The position numbers and the translations under genes were made by a program. Source: CAYRAV01 sp964422365 (GTDB taxonomy: Bacteria; Bacillota; Clostridia; Lachnospirales; Lachnospiraceae). Taken from it: DNA of 64,000 nt. Under the pieces are notes generated by a model. It searched no databases. It was not told where the DNA came from and saw nothing but the letters and a program-made list of their open reading frames with translations. The DNA is taken from NCBI GenBank assembly GCA_964422365.1, contig CAYRAV010000006.1, positions 19,221 through 83,220 of the forward strand, given 5' to 3'. Positions 53,577 through 63,012 of the stretch are shown piece after piece; the first letter of the stretch is position 1, and every line of letters starts with the position of its first letter.

Positions 53577-54977
53577 CTAAAACCTAAAATATAAAAATGG
53601 ATTATAACTTCCACTTACAAGAAATGCAATTGATGCAAATAAAATCATCATTGCATAAATATAACCAATTGTCTGCTGCCATTTTGCGGGTATCCATTTT
53701 TTTACAGCCTTCTGAGGCAATGTGGTTGCACCAATACATCCAACAAGCAACAGCGGCATATTATGAATCCACTGATACATGCCAAGCGTATTGCCAATAC
53801 TCACACCAATTCCAAGCATTTCTTTTCCATATTGCAGAAACATGGGAATATCCTCACATGCGAATAATACCCATCCAACAAGAACCACCAACATAGTATA
53901 AATGTGTAAGAATATCGGTTTCCATTTCTGCATCCACCTTTGCAATACCATCTTTTCCAGAAGTAAAAAGCACAAATAATAAATTCCCCACAAAATAAAG
54001 TTCCATCCTGCTCCATGCCAAAAGCCTGTTAAGAACCACACAACAGACAAATTGAAGATCCAATGAACCTTTCCCACCCGGTTTCCACCAAGAGGAATAT
54101 ATACATACTGCCGAAACCAACTGCTCAAAGTAACATGCCATTTTCTCCAAAATTCTGTTATACTTTTTGATTCGTACGGATGCAGGAAATTTTCCGGAAA
54201 AGTAAAACCAAACATTTTACCAAGTCCAATTGCCATATCAGAATAACCGGAAAAATCAAAATAAATCTGTAACATATAAGCGATGGCACCTAACCAGACA
54301 ACCGCCATGCTTCTGTCATTCCCGGAATAATTTGATACCTCCTGCCATATTTCTCCCACTTGATTGGCTATCAAAACTTTTTTTCCCAATCCAATAAGAA
54401 GCCGAAATAGACCTTCACTCATTTGTTCAAAGGAAACTGTTCTTTGTTTTATCTGGTCTGCAATTTCCTTGTAGCGGACAATAGGTCCCGCAATCAGCTG
54501 TGGAAACAAACAGACATACATGGCAAAATCAATAAATTTTTTCTGTGCACTTACATTTCCAAGGTAAACATCTATTGTATAAGACATAGTCTGAAATGTA
54601 TAAAAAGAAATCCCAACCGGCAGAGCAAGTTTCAATAAATCAATCTCACATCCACCTATATGGTTCATGGTAGTAATAAAAAAGTCTGTATATTTAAAAA
54701 ATCCCAGAATAAAGAGATTACCTGCAATAGAAAGAAATAACACTCCTTTTGCAGCAGTTTGTTTTTTCTTTTGCAGCATGTCTATTAATCTGCCATTTAT
54801 ATAATCAAACACAGTAGAGAAAATCATAATCCAAATATACTTTGGTTCCCCCCATGCATAAAAAAACAGACTTGCCCCAAGAAGCCATACATTTCTAAGT
54901 TTCTTAGGGGCAATACTATACACAAGAAAAGTAATGGGTAAAAATGCACACAAAAATATTATGCTGCTAAATACCAT
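53577..54977 (-). CDS. MBOAT-family O-acyltransferase
   Basis: 466 residues with ten or more membrane helices. N-terminal MVFSSIIFLCAFLPITFLVY, then FWRKWHVTLSSWFRQYVYIP and the catalytic-His region LTGFWHGAGWNFILWG are diagnostic of the PatA/AlgI/DltB group. It would acylate a surface polysaccharide or teichoic acid using an internal acyl donor. Partners DHHW (downstream) and DUF4358 lipoprotein (upstream) are adjacent. The upstream stop of the DUF4358 gene overlaps an alternative ATG at 55019 (TAATG). The start at 54977 with GAGGA is preferred from the family N-terminus. Confidence 0.9.
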   Translation of the reverse strand: MVFSSIIFLCAFLPITFLVYSIAPKKLRNVWLLGASLFFYAWGEPKYIWIMIFSTVFDYINGRLIDMLQKKKQTAAKGVLFLSIAGNLFILGFFKYTDFFITTMNHIGGCEIDLLKLALPVGISFYTFQTMSYTIDVYLGNVSAQKKFIDFAMYVCLFPQLIAGPIVRYKEIADQIKQRTVSFEQMSEGLFRLLIGLGKKVLIANQVGEIWQEVSNYSGNDRSMAVVWLGAIAYMLQIYFDFSGYSDMAIGLGKMFGFTFPENFLHPYESKSITEFWRKWHVTLSSWFRQYVYIPLGGNRVGKVHWIFNLSVVWFLTGFWHGAGWNFILWGIYYLCFLLLEKMVLQRWMQKWKPIFLHIYTMLVVLVGWVLFACEDIPMFLQYGKEMLGIGVSIGNTLGMYQWIHNMPLLLVGCIGATTLPQKAVKKWIPAKWQQTIGYIYAMMILFASIAFLVSGSYNPFLYFRF

Positions 54978-55018
54978 AATTTCCTCATTTCTGCGTTCTG
55001 TACGCTCTAGATGATACA

Positions 55019-55525
55019 TTATTCCTCAAAAAAATCCTCGAATGCATTCTGCACCATCCCGCTCTTTTCGCTAATAATCAAAGCCACATAGCCGGCTTGT
55101 CTTGTAATAACTGCATTTTCTGCCATCTTAACCTGTTCAGGATTATATTCTTGTAATGTTTTTATCCGGCTGTCCACATGTCTTTGCAGGGATTGCATTA
55201 GAACTGCTTCATCCTTAGAATCTTTTAATTGGATAACAGCAATTTCTTCTGCTGTTCCACTTTTTGCATAGGCATAAAAATAACTGGAAATACGACTATA
55301 ATCCATATCGGATAAGGAAGAAAAATTCAATTCTGCATTTTCATCATCAGAATTACTGACCTTCATTTCAGAAAGTGTTTCATCCGCTGCAAACATTGCT
55401 TCTTGCAGTTTATCCATATCTATTTGCTCTACTGCCTTTTCACTTTTTTGCTTACATCCTGTCAGTGAAAAGCATAAAAGAACAATAATGAATGTACTTA
55501 AGACTATTTTTTTTGTGTTTTTCAT
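55019..55525 (-). CDS. DUF4358 lipoprotein
   Basis: 168 residues. Signal peptide with lipobox (LLCFSLTGC, Cys about 24). The mature part matches DUF4358 in pattern: DYSRISSYFYAYAKSGTAEE, VIQLKDSKDEAVLMQSLQRH and YVALIISEKSGMVQNAFEDF. DUF4358 genes recur next to MBOAT and DHHW genes in clostridia, so it is probably an accessory of surface acylation; its activity is unknown. It lies 47 bp after the transglutaminase-like gene. Confidence 0.8.
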   Translation of the reverse strand: MKNTKKIVLSTFIIVLLCFSLTGCKQKSEKAVEQIDMDKLQEAMFAADETLSEMKVSNSDDENAELNFSSLSDMDYSRISSYFYAYAKSGTAEEIAVIQLKDSKDEAVLMQSLQRHVDSRIKTLQEYNPEQVKMAENAVITRQAGYVALIISEKSGMVQNAFEDFFEE

Positions 55526-55572
55526 TCTTACATCCTCTTTCGCCTATCATAATGGGTTATCACATTATATTC

Positions 55573-56682
55573 TTATTCAATAGTTGTATCAAATACCTGT
55601 TCAATTATACTAATCATTTTCTGCTTTTCTTTCTTAGGCACATCCTCATTCACAGAATCGCCCTCGTAATAAGCAATATAAATTCCTAAAATATTGTTTT
55701 TCTTTTCATCTTCATACCAATATGCGTATATGTCATCATCTCTATATTTTTTTATATGGCGCAAAGCAGACAATACATGATCAACCATCACCTCTGCCAA
55801 TGCCATGTCTTCCTCTGTCAATTTTTTCTTGAAACTTAAACAAACCGCAGCTTCCTTATTTTCAATTGCCTCCTTAATCTTTTTAGGAACGGCATACAAA
55901 TCCTTTACTTCTTTATAATTCTGTACCGGATATGTATATATTGTTCCGTTTGCAACTGGTAACATGGAACCTTCCCAGTAATGTGTATCCCTTGCCATTC
56001 CATCTGTCATATTGAAATTCAGATATTGTGCTGTACATGAAACATCTGAATAAATATCAACATGATACCATTGTCCATCATCTAATTGTACCAAATCCCA
56101 GGAATGTCCGTCATTATGTACAATATGGCACTCCATACCAAGCATATTCATAAATAAACGAAATGTTGTGGCATACCCGACACAAACTGCTTCGTGGTTT
56201 CTTAATACTCCTCCTGGCGTAAAGTCATTTTTTGTTTCGGAAGCCATTACTATCATAGAACCATTATGTAGACCAATGTTCTTATACATCCAATCATAAA
56301 TTGCTTTTTCTTTTTCATAATTATTTTTACATTTTTTGGTCTCTTTCTCCAAAATGTTCTTAGCAAGTTTCAAGGTTTCTTTATCATCTTCACTTAAAGC
56401 AGAATCATCCCCTTTCAGATATGCATCTGAAATAGCTTTTGTACTTCGAATCTCATATTCTTCCCCAACAATAAAACCATCCTCTTGGTAAGTATTCTTT
56501 TTTTCTGCCTCTTGTGCCTGCTTTTCCAGCTGATCATCAATAAATTGCCCCACTTTTTGACTATTTGTATCAGACTGCCGAATCTGATATGCCCCCAAAG
56601 CCAAATTGCCAAATAAACATGCAGCCAATCCTACCCCTAATACAATTTTCCCAATACTAACTTTTCTTCTTTCCTGATACAT
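55573..56682 (-). CDS. Membrane-anchored transglutaminase-like protein
   Basis: 369 residues. One N-terminal helix (IGKIVLGVGLAACLFGNLAL) anchors an outer part. A helical region precedes the transglutaminase core with Cys in VCVGYATTFRLFMN, His in DGHSWDLV and Asp in YHVDIYSD, a complete triad. Such domains act as proteases or crosslinkers at the surface. The last 90 residues (about 280-369) include a DUF4358-like end (SALRHIKKYRDDDIYAYWYE), so a relation to its neighbour is possible. AAAGG precedes the ATG. Confidence 0.8.
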   Translation of the reverse strand: MYQERRKVSIGKIVLGVGLAACLFGNLALGAYQIRQSDTNSQKVGQFIDDQLEKQAQEAEKKNTYQEDGFIVGEEYEIRSTKAISDAYLKGDDSALSEDDKETLKLAKNILEKETKKCKNNYEKEKAIYDWMYKNIGLHNGSMIVMASETKNDFTPGGVLRNHEAVCVGYATTFRLFMNMLGMECHIVHNDGHSWDLVQLDDGQWYHVDIYSDVSCTAQYLNFNMTDGMARDTHYWEGSMLPVANGTIYTYPVQNYKEVKDLYAVPKKIKEAIENKEAAVCLSFKKKLTEEDMALAEVMVDHVLSALRHIKKYRDDDIYAYWYEDEKKNNILGIYIAYYEGDSVNEDVPKKEKQKMISIIEQVFDTTIE

Positions 56683-56936
56683 AACCTTTTTCTCCTTTTT
56701 CCATTATATCATATGATAAACAATGAATTTTGTATAAATTTTCTCCTCTTACTATAGCATATTTTTAATGTATCTTTTCTTATGATTTTCTTACGTTTTT
56801 CTTATGATTTTCTTACGTTTTTCTTATGATTTTCTTACGTTTTTTTATTACTCAACTTTTATGTTTCAGTATGCATCCTTAATCTCTTTGCAGCAACAGT
56901 CAGCAACGAAAAGACTTTATTACTTGCATCACCCAA
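56683..56936. other. Intergenic region with short tandem repeat
   Basis: No gene. It contains three exact 22-bp units of CTTATGATTTTCTTACGTTT plus TT at 56779-56844, then AT-rich DNA. No terminator hairpin is visible. Confidence 0.6.
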
Positions 56937-59102
56937 TCATAATTGCACAATCCCTTCCTTTTCGTCGAAAACAATTTTATGGTACCCCCATAAACAAAAT
57001 ATAACATATATTATAATAAATCCTTCTGCCATACGATAAACAATATTCGACATATATGGCTGCTCACTTTGATTTCCAACACTCACTGCCAGTTCACCTT
57101 CTTGTTTTTGACTGCCTATTATCAAATCCCCCTTATAATAATCAAAATTTACATAATCACTATAGTACCACTTTATACTTCCTTTGTTATTGCTGCATAC
57201 AATTTTTAAATAATATTGCCCCTTTCTTTGTTGTTCGTTACAACTTAACAGCAAATACCCTTTTTGATTTCCTTCCTCATATTGAAGCACATTTTCTTCC
57301 TGTTCATATCTAATCTGTTTTTTTGATATATCATCCCAATCCTGCACACATTTGTTTTCTCCATTATAAAGCTGTATGTGATAGGTTCCCTTTCCCGTTT
57401 TCTTTCTACAGTATAGTTTTATATAATTAAAGTCTTCCTCTATCCCCATATATTGTACCAATTTGTCATCTGTTCCAAGGTCTTCTATTGATTTTAGCCG
57501 TTTCATGCTATTCATGGCAATGACATGTTGTCTTATATAATATTTATCTGTTATATAATATTTACGATTTTTCTCCATAAGTATGATTCCAAAAATGCCC
57601 GCCGTCACAATGACACAATTTACTATTTTTCTTATATAACATTTTTTCTTTTCATCAGATATTTTTATATTGTATTCCATTCCTTTTGATGCCAAACAAA
57701 ACAATAATGGAAGAAATGGAATATTATAATCACTTTTTACTTCCCATATAAGATAAAAAAGGATCGCTCCAGTCAAATTAAGCCAAAGGATATCCTCTTC
57801 TTTTGTTTTTTCGCTCCAAGTGTGTAAAATTGCAAACAAAATAAGAAGAAAAGTGATGCTGCGAAATGCCTGACAATAAATCAGCCAGCCATCTGCCTTT
57901 TGGCTTACCATATAATTATAAACCTTTGAAAAACTCGTATCACTTTTCATTTTTACGCTAAGTGCAGAACTTCCATCACACCAGTTTATAAACACTTTTT
58001 CTGCAATGTGCTTTGCAAAACTAACAACTGTAGCATTAGAAATATTTTTCTTTATCCGTTTTAAATCATATTGCAACATTTCATTATGGTTTTTTATTTC
58101 TTTTGGATAGTTAACTCCATATGCCTCATTGGTTCCATTTCCTTCCAATCCCATAGAAATCCAATGAGTAATCGGATAATTTTGACTGGTATCAGGTGCG
58201 TAATGGTATATGAGGCATTTCAAACATATAATAGACAGCATACAAATGACTGCTCCAATAAAACACTCTGCCAAAAAGTTCTTCCTATCCTTCCTGCCTC
58301 TCATTAAAACTATCTCAACAATTATAACCGCAATTGCAGCAATACACACTGTAGGCCTTATGAATAATCCTATGCCTGTTAAGAATCCAGCCAGTCCTAT
58401 CTGCACTTTTCTATGTATGGGGGTTTGCCTCTTTACTAATATCAAATATAGAATTGCCATAGAAAAACATGTACTGACTGCCACTGAGTAATACCATGAC
58501 AATACCATATATTGCACAGGATTGATTACTGCCAAAAACAATACCTTACATGCATTCTTTTCTGTCTTTAGATGTTTTGTAATGGCATAAGCAAAATAAA
58601 TAGATAGATTAAGAAAAATAATATTTAAAATGTTGTTTATTAATATAAAATTTGTTCTACCCTTAAAAATACTGTTACATAATGCATAAACCCATGACGT
58701 TGCAATAGCCAGCAAACTGTTATTAGAGTACTTTAAAAAATACTCTCTTCCTGCCATATAATTATTGTTCCCCTTTGCTAACTCAATAGCAGCATTGACT
58801 ACTTCTGCAGAATCACTGGTTGGCAGACAATGAAAACAGCACAAATAGAATAGTTCTCCCATAAAAAGAATGATCCACAAACTTCTTTCTATCCATTTTA
58901 TATTTTCTGTTTTTCTTTCCACGAATTTTGAGAAAAGAAAAACAGATAGGAACAATAACACGCTCCCAAATATAGTCCACATACTTTTATCTTTTGTTAT
59001 GTTCACTGTCAGTTCTGCATAGATGGAAATATGCCTGATAGAGCCTGCAAACATAAAACAAATAAAAAGTCCTAATATGAAAAGATTGATTTTTTTTAAC
59101 AA
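56937..59102 (-). CDS. Polytopic GT-C-like membrane glycosyltransferase
   Basis: 721 residues with about ten N-terminal membrane helices and a final helix (MAEGFIIIYVIFCLWGYHKI). The early loop contains LPTSDSAEVVNAA, compatible with the acidic motif of GT-C/PMT-type enzymes, and a long extracytoplasmic domain (about 520-680) follows. It would transfer a lipid-linked sugar to a surface acceptor; the exact family was not established. The start is TTG at 59102, overlapping the metG stop by seven bases with AGGAG inside metG, so translation is coupled to metG. Confidence 0.65.
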   Translation of the reverse strand: MLKKINLFILGLFICFMFAGSIRHISIYAELTVNITKDKSMWTIFGSVLLFLSVFLFSKFVERKTENIKWIERSLWIILFMGELFYLCCFHCLPTSDSAEVVNAAIELAKGNNNYMAGREYFLKYSNNSLLAIATSWVYALCNSIFKGRTNFILINNILNIIFLNLSIYFAYAITKHLKTEKNACKVLFLAVINPVQYMVLSWYYSVAVSTCFSMAILYLILVKRQTPIHRKVQIGLAGFLTGIGLFIRPTVCIAAIAVIIVEIVLMRGRKDRKNFLAECFIGAVICMLSIICLKCLIYHYAPDTSQNYPITHWISMGLEGNGTNEAYGVNYPKEIKNHNEMLQYDLKRIKKNISNATVVSFAKHIAEKVFINWCDGSSALSVKMKSDTSFSKVYNYMVSQKADGWLIYCQAFRSITFLLILFAILHTWSEKTKEEDILWLNLTGAILFYLIWEVKSDYNIPFLPLLFCLASKGMEYNIKISDEKKKCYIRKIVNCVIVTAGIFGIILMEKNRKYYITDKYYIRQHVIAMNSMKRLKSIEDLGTDDKLVQYMGIEEDFNYIKLYCRKKTGKGTYHIQLYNGENKCVQDWDDISKKQIRYEQEENVLQYEEGNQKGYLLLSCNEQQRKGQYYLKIVCSNNKGSIKWYYSDYVNFDYYKGDLIIGSQKQEGELAVSVGNQSEQPYMSNIVYRMAEGFIIIYVIFCLWGYHKIVFDEKEGIVQL

Positions 59103-61063
59103 ATCTCTGCTCCTGATGGCATTTTTTTCTCTGGTGTCATTAATGCCAGATTACCATTTTCATCTTCCGCACAAAGCAACATTCCTTCTGACAATACTCC
59201 AGCCAGTTTTGCAGGTTTTAGATTTACTAATACCATAACCTTCTTTCCAACCATTTCTTCGGCAGAATAATATTGCTTAATTCCAGAAACAATCTGTTTT
59301 ACCTGACTGCCAATTTTTACTTTTGAACACAATAATTTCTTTGATTTTGGCACTTCTTCACAAGCAATAATTTCCCCAACCTGAAACTGCATTTTCATAA
59401 AATCATCATAAGTAATTTCTTCTTTTGATTCCATATCAATTCCTGGCTCATTCTCTTTAATAGTTTCTTTTTCTGCTTCTGTTATCTGTTTTTCCTTTTC
59501 TGCCTCTACTTTTTCCATGACTTCTTTTCCATCCAGTCTTTGGAATAAAATTTCAGGTTTTTCTATTACTTTTGTACCAGATGGATATTTCCCATATACA
59601 CCTAATCCTTCCATATCCCTTGCTTCAGCATTCAATTGTTCTAAAATTTTCTTAGAGGTTTCTGGCATAAACGGCTCTAACAGACTTGCTCCAATGCAGA
59701 TGCTTTCTACTAAATTATATAGTACAGTTGACAGACGTGGTCTTTTTTCTTCTTCTTTTGCAAGTGCCCAAGGCATTGTTTCATCTATATACTTATTGCA
59801 ACGTTTAAATAGAACAAAAATCTCTGTAATGGCATCTGCTACACGAAGTTTTTCCATTTTTAAAGCTGCTTTCTTTGGTGTTTCCAGAACAAGTGCCTTT
59901 AACTCCTCATCTACCTCTTCTGTTATACCTGTGTTCTCTACAACTCCATCAAAATATTTGTTTAACATAGAAATAGTACGGTTTACCAGATTTCCAAGTG
60001 TGTTTGCAAGGTCAGAATTCATTCTCTCCACCATCAGTTCCCATGAGATAACACCATCATTGTCAAATGGCATTTCATGAAGTACGAAATAGCGAACTGC
60101 ATCTACACCAAAAATATCTGCTAACTGGTCTGCATAAATAACATTTCCTTTCGATTTACTCATCTTCCCATCTCCTTGTAATAACCAGGGATGTCCAAAT
60201 ACCTGTTTAGGTAATGGAAGGTCGAGTGCCATTAACATAATAGGCCAGTAAATGGTATGGAATCTCAATATGTCTTTTCCAATCAAGTGTAAATCTGCAG
60301 GCCAGAATCTTTCATATAAATCAGTATTGTTTCCATCAGCATCATATCCAAGTCCTGTAATATAATTTGTAAGTGCATCAATCCATACATATATAACATG
60401 TTTGTCATCAAAATCAACAGGAACTCCCCACTTAAATGAAGTTCTAGATACACATAAATCCTGTAATCCTGGTAACAAAAAATTGTTCATCATTTCATTT
60501 TTTCTAGAATCCGGCTGAATGAATTCTGGATGTGTATTGATATGCTCAATTAAACGATCTGCATATTTACTCATTTTAAAGAAATATGCCTCTTCTTTTG
60601 CAGGTTGTACTTCTCTGCCACAATCAGGACATTTTCCATCTGTCAATTGGGACGCTGTCCAGAAAGATTCACAAGGGGTACAATACATTCCCTCATACGA
60701 ACCTTTGTAAATATCCCCTTTGTCATACAGCTTTTTGAAAATCTTCTGTACTTGTTTTTCATGGTCTTTGTCTGTAGTACGAATAAATTTATCATAAGAA
60801 GTGTTCATAAGATCCCATATAGATTTGATTTCACCAGATACATTATCTACAAATTCCTGCGGAGTAATGCCAGCCTCTTCTGCTTTTAATTCAATTTTCT
60901 GTCCATGTTCATCTGTTCCTGTCTGGAAATGGACATCATATCCTTCTAAGCGCTTGAAACGGACAATACTGTCTGCTAATACAACTTCATAAGTGTTTCC
61001 GATGTGTGGTTTGCCTGATGTATAGGCAATTGCGGTAGTTAAATAATAAGGTTTTTTTGCCAT
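59096..61063 (-). CDS. metG: Methionyl-tRNA synthetase
   Basis: 655 residues. HIGH-type motif in SGKPHIGNTYEVVLADSIVR, zinc cysteines (CTPCESF, CPDCGRE), KMSKS-type loop GDGKMSKSKGNVI, anticodon helices and a C-terminal tRNA-binding domain (FQVGEIIACEEVPKSKKLL). It charges tRNA-Met. GGAGG precedes the ATG at 61063. It leads a transcript with the GT-C-like gene, which overlaps its stop. No T-box is seen in the short gap upstream. Confidence 0.96.
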   Translation of the reverse strand: MAKKPYYLTTAIAYTSGKPHIGNTYEVVLADSIVRFKRLEGYDVHFQTGTDEHGQKIELKAEEAGITPQEFVDNVSGEIKSIWDLMNTSYDKFIRTTDKDHEKQVQKIFKKLYDKGDIYKGSYEGMYCTPCESFWTASQLTDGKCPDCGREVQPAKEEAYFFKMSKYADRLIEHINTHPEFIQPDSRKNEMMNNFLLPGLQDLCVSRTSFKWGVPVDFDDKHVIYVWIDALTNYITGLGYDADGNNTDLYERFWPADLHLIGKDILRFHTIYWPIMLMALDLPLPKQVFGHPWLLQGDGKMSKSKGNVIYADQLADIFGVDAVRYFVLHEMPFDNDGVISWELMVERMNSDLANTLGNLVNRTISMLNKYFDGVVENTGITEEVDEELKALVLETPKKAALKMEKLRVADAITEIFVLFKRCNKYIDETMPWALAKEEEKRPRLSTVLYNLVESICIGASLLEPFMPETSKKILEQLNAEARDMEGLGVYGKYPSGTKVIEKPEILFQRLDGKEVMEKVEAEKEKQITEAEKETIKENEPGIDMESKEEITYDDFMKMQFQVGEIIACEEVPKSKKLLCSKVKIGSQVKQIVSGIKQYYSAEEMVGKKVMVLVNLKPAKLAGVLSEGMLLCAEDENGNLALMTPEKKMPSGAEIC

Positions 61064-61123
61064 TTTCTTTATTCCTCCAATATCTGCTTATTATAATGAT
61101 CATACAACTACTATTTACTCTAA

Positions 61124-62489
61124 TCATTTTGTTTTTCCTAATTGTCTTTTCAATTCTTCTAATTGTCTCTCTGCTTCCTCTGCTCGCTTTCTGTTTGCCT
61201 CTGCTTCTTTCTTGTTTACCTCTGCTTCTTTCTTGTTTGCCTCTGCTTCTTTCTTGTTTGCCTCTGCTTCTTTCTTGTTTACCTCTGCTTCTTTCTTGTT
61301 TGCCTCTGCNNNNNNNNNNNNNNNNNNNNNNNNNNNNNNNNNNNNNNNNNNNNNNNNNNNNNNNNNNNNNNNNNNNNNNNNNNNNNNNNNNNNNNNNNNN
61401 NNNNNNNNNCTCTGCTTCTTTCTTGTTTGCCTCTAATTCTTTCTTACTTATCTCTAGCTCTTTCCTATTTGTTTCTAGCTCTTTCTTATTTGTTTCTAAC
61501 TCTTTCCTATTTGTTTCTAACTCTTTCCTATTTGTTTCTAACTCTTTCCTATTTGCCTCTAACTCTTTCCTATTTTTTTCCATTTGTGTCATAAAAGCAT
61601 CATGGTCAAGCATAGCCCGCTCTCTTGCATCATATTCCTGTCTTTTTCTCTCACTATAACTAATCAATTGCAAATGTTCAAATGCTGCACTGAGAAAACT
61701 GTTCTTCTTCGCTAACATGGTAAATTCCTCCTTACTTTGTGCATTCATAAACAATCCCCACAAAGCCTTCAAATCCTCTCTCTTTTCTGTTCCTTTCATT
61801 TTTGTGGTATGTTGTTTCAATTCCATATCATTCTTAAGTTCTGCCAGTTTAGGCAGTTCGATAACATGAAATTCTATCTTATCTGTATATTGTTCTCTTC
61901 TGGTATCTTCCCAAATATGAAATACAGAATAATAGCCTTTATAATCAGAAAACAAAATAAAATCCAATACACTAATACAAATACACTTATGAGCTGTACT
62001 GTACTTCTTTCCCTTCTTAATCTCATCCGTATACATTTTTGACAGATAAAATATACTTCGTTCTGCCCACACATCCACTTTGGCAAGTTGTATTTCAATA
62101 TCAATTTCTGTGTTATCGTTCATACAAATACGCACATCCAGAATCCCTTGTTTATCTTCCTCATATTGCTTTCTCAAATGCGTATCCAAAAGTTTCGTAC
62201 TTTTTATAGATTCAACTGGAATATCCAACATAGCACTTATAAAACCAATTCTCACTGTTTCGTTCTTCATCAGCTCTTTAAAGGCAAAATCCACTTTAGG
62301 AGACATAATGAAATCATCCTCTAAAGTTTTGATTTTTTTCTGTTCCGAACGAAAAAATCCACGAAAATTTTTCTGTTTCATTGCAGCATTTTGTTTTTTA
62401 TTCATTCCTTTATTTCCATCTTTATGAAAATTTCTTTGTGTTTTCCCCTTCTTTGAGGTTTCTGCTTGATTGACGGTTCTATTCTTCAC
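61124..62489 (-). CDS. Rpn/PD-(D/E)XK-type nuclease with heptad-repeat tail (interrupted by assembly gap)
   Basis: An N-terminal basic region is followed by the PDDEXK_2/Rpn-type domain: VDFAFKELMKNETVRIGFIS, then LDVRICMNDNTEIDIEIQLA (catalytic Asp..Glu-x-Gln) and DFILFSDYKGYYSVFHIWED. The C-terminal third is a charged heptad array (KELETNR, then KEAEANK units) that includes the 100-N gap at 61310-61409. Across the gap as drawn the frame shifts, but if the gap is 15+21k bases the frame continues to LEELKRQLGKTK and TGA at 61124. Start: GTG 62489 with AAGGAG. Rpn proteins are linked to recombination or transposase-like roles. The exact C-terminal length is unknown. Confidence 0.75.
61188..61570. 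repeat. 21-bp tandem repeat array encoding heptads
   Basis: Units such as CTCTGCTTCTTTCTTGTTTGC (as + strand) repeat every 21 bp. Left of the gap they encode EAEANKK/EAEVNKK, right of it ELETNRK/ELEANRK. The array probably caused the assembly break. Confidence 0.85.
61310..61409. other. Assembly gap of exactly 100 N
   Basis: A round-number run of N within the repeat is a placeholder for unknown length. It should not be read as 100 real bases. Confidence 0.95.
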
Positions 62490-62613
62490 TTCAATTCTCC
62501 TTTTATTATAATAATTTTTTAAGGGTTATGCAAGACCAAAACAAATTTAAAAGGCATGCCTGTCTCCTATTCAGCATGCCGCTTAAAATTTATTAGAATA
62601 TTAAAATGATCTA

Positions 62614-62833
62614 GAGCGTGTTTGAAAATTGCTTGTTACAAGATGTATATCAATTTGCAGCTATTTGTTCTAAATTCATCACATACAGCCTGTTGCATAG
62701 AATAAATTTGGAACAAATACCACACCTTAGTGAACAAAATCTGCCAACCCACATGGACATCAATTGCAGTATATTCCTATGAGTATGCAAAACGAATCAT
62801 CCCGATTGGTACAATGAGTCTTCAAACATATTT
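62614..62833. repeat. Family A MITE-like element, full-length copy (about 220 bp)
   Basis: The left end is GAGCGTGTTTGAAAATTGCT preceded by TA (62612-62613). The right end is decayed (TCTTCAAACATATTTCA). The inner sequence aligns with the copy at 19.5 kb. Confidence 0.7.
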
Positions 62834-62960
62834 CAAATATAACTATACTTTATTTATAGTCTATTATATTAATTTTCTCCTTTCATGTCAACGTATTTTT
62901 TCATTTTATAATCTAATACAAATACATCCATTTTTATTTTTCAATTTCTTGTAAAAAAAT

Positions 62961-62993
62961 AGCTGTCACACTACTTATCTTGGTGTAACAGCC
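62961..62993. terminator. Terminator after the FtsX-type permease gene
   Basis: AGCTGTCACAC pairs with GTGTAACAGC. On the - strand ATTTTTTTAC follows. It closes the permease gene at 63013. Confidence 0.7.
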
Positions 62994-63012
62994 ATTCTTT
63001 TTGATATTACAG

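Larger units (their letters stand above)
62490..63012. other. Intergenic region with family A element and terminator
   Basis: No gene. It holds a complete family A copy at 62614-62833 and the terminator at 62961-62993; the remainder is AT-rich. Confidence 0.55.

Noticed and set aside
61188..61570. CRISPR array, considered because of regular 21-bp repeats
   Set aside because: The repeats have no unique spacers, are in frame within a gene and encode heptads.
61057..61659. Large + strand frames through the heptad array
   Set aside because: They are antisense shadows of the 21-bp repeat. The Rpn-type gene on the - strand has the recognisable domain and ribosome site.
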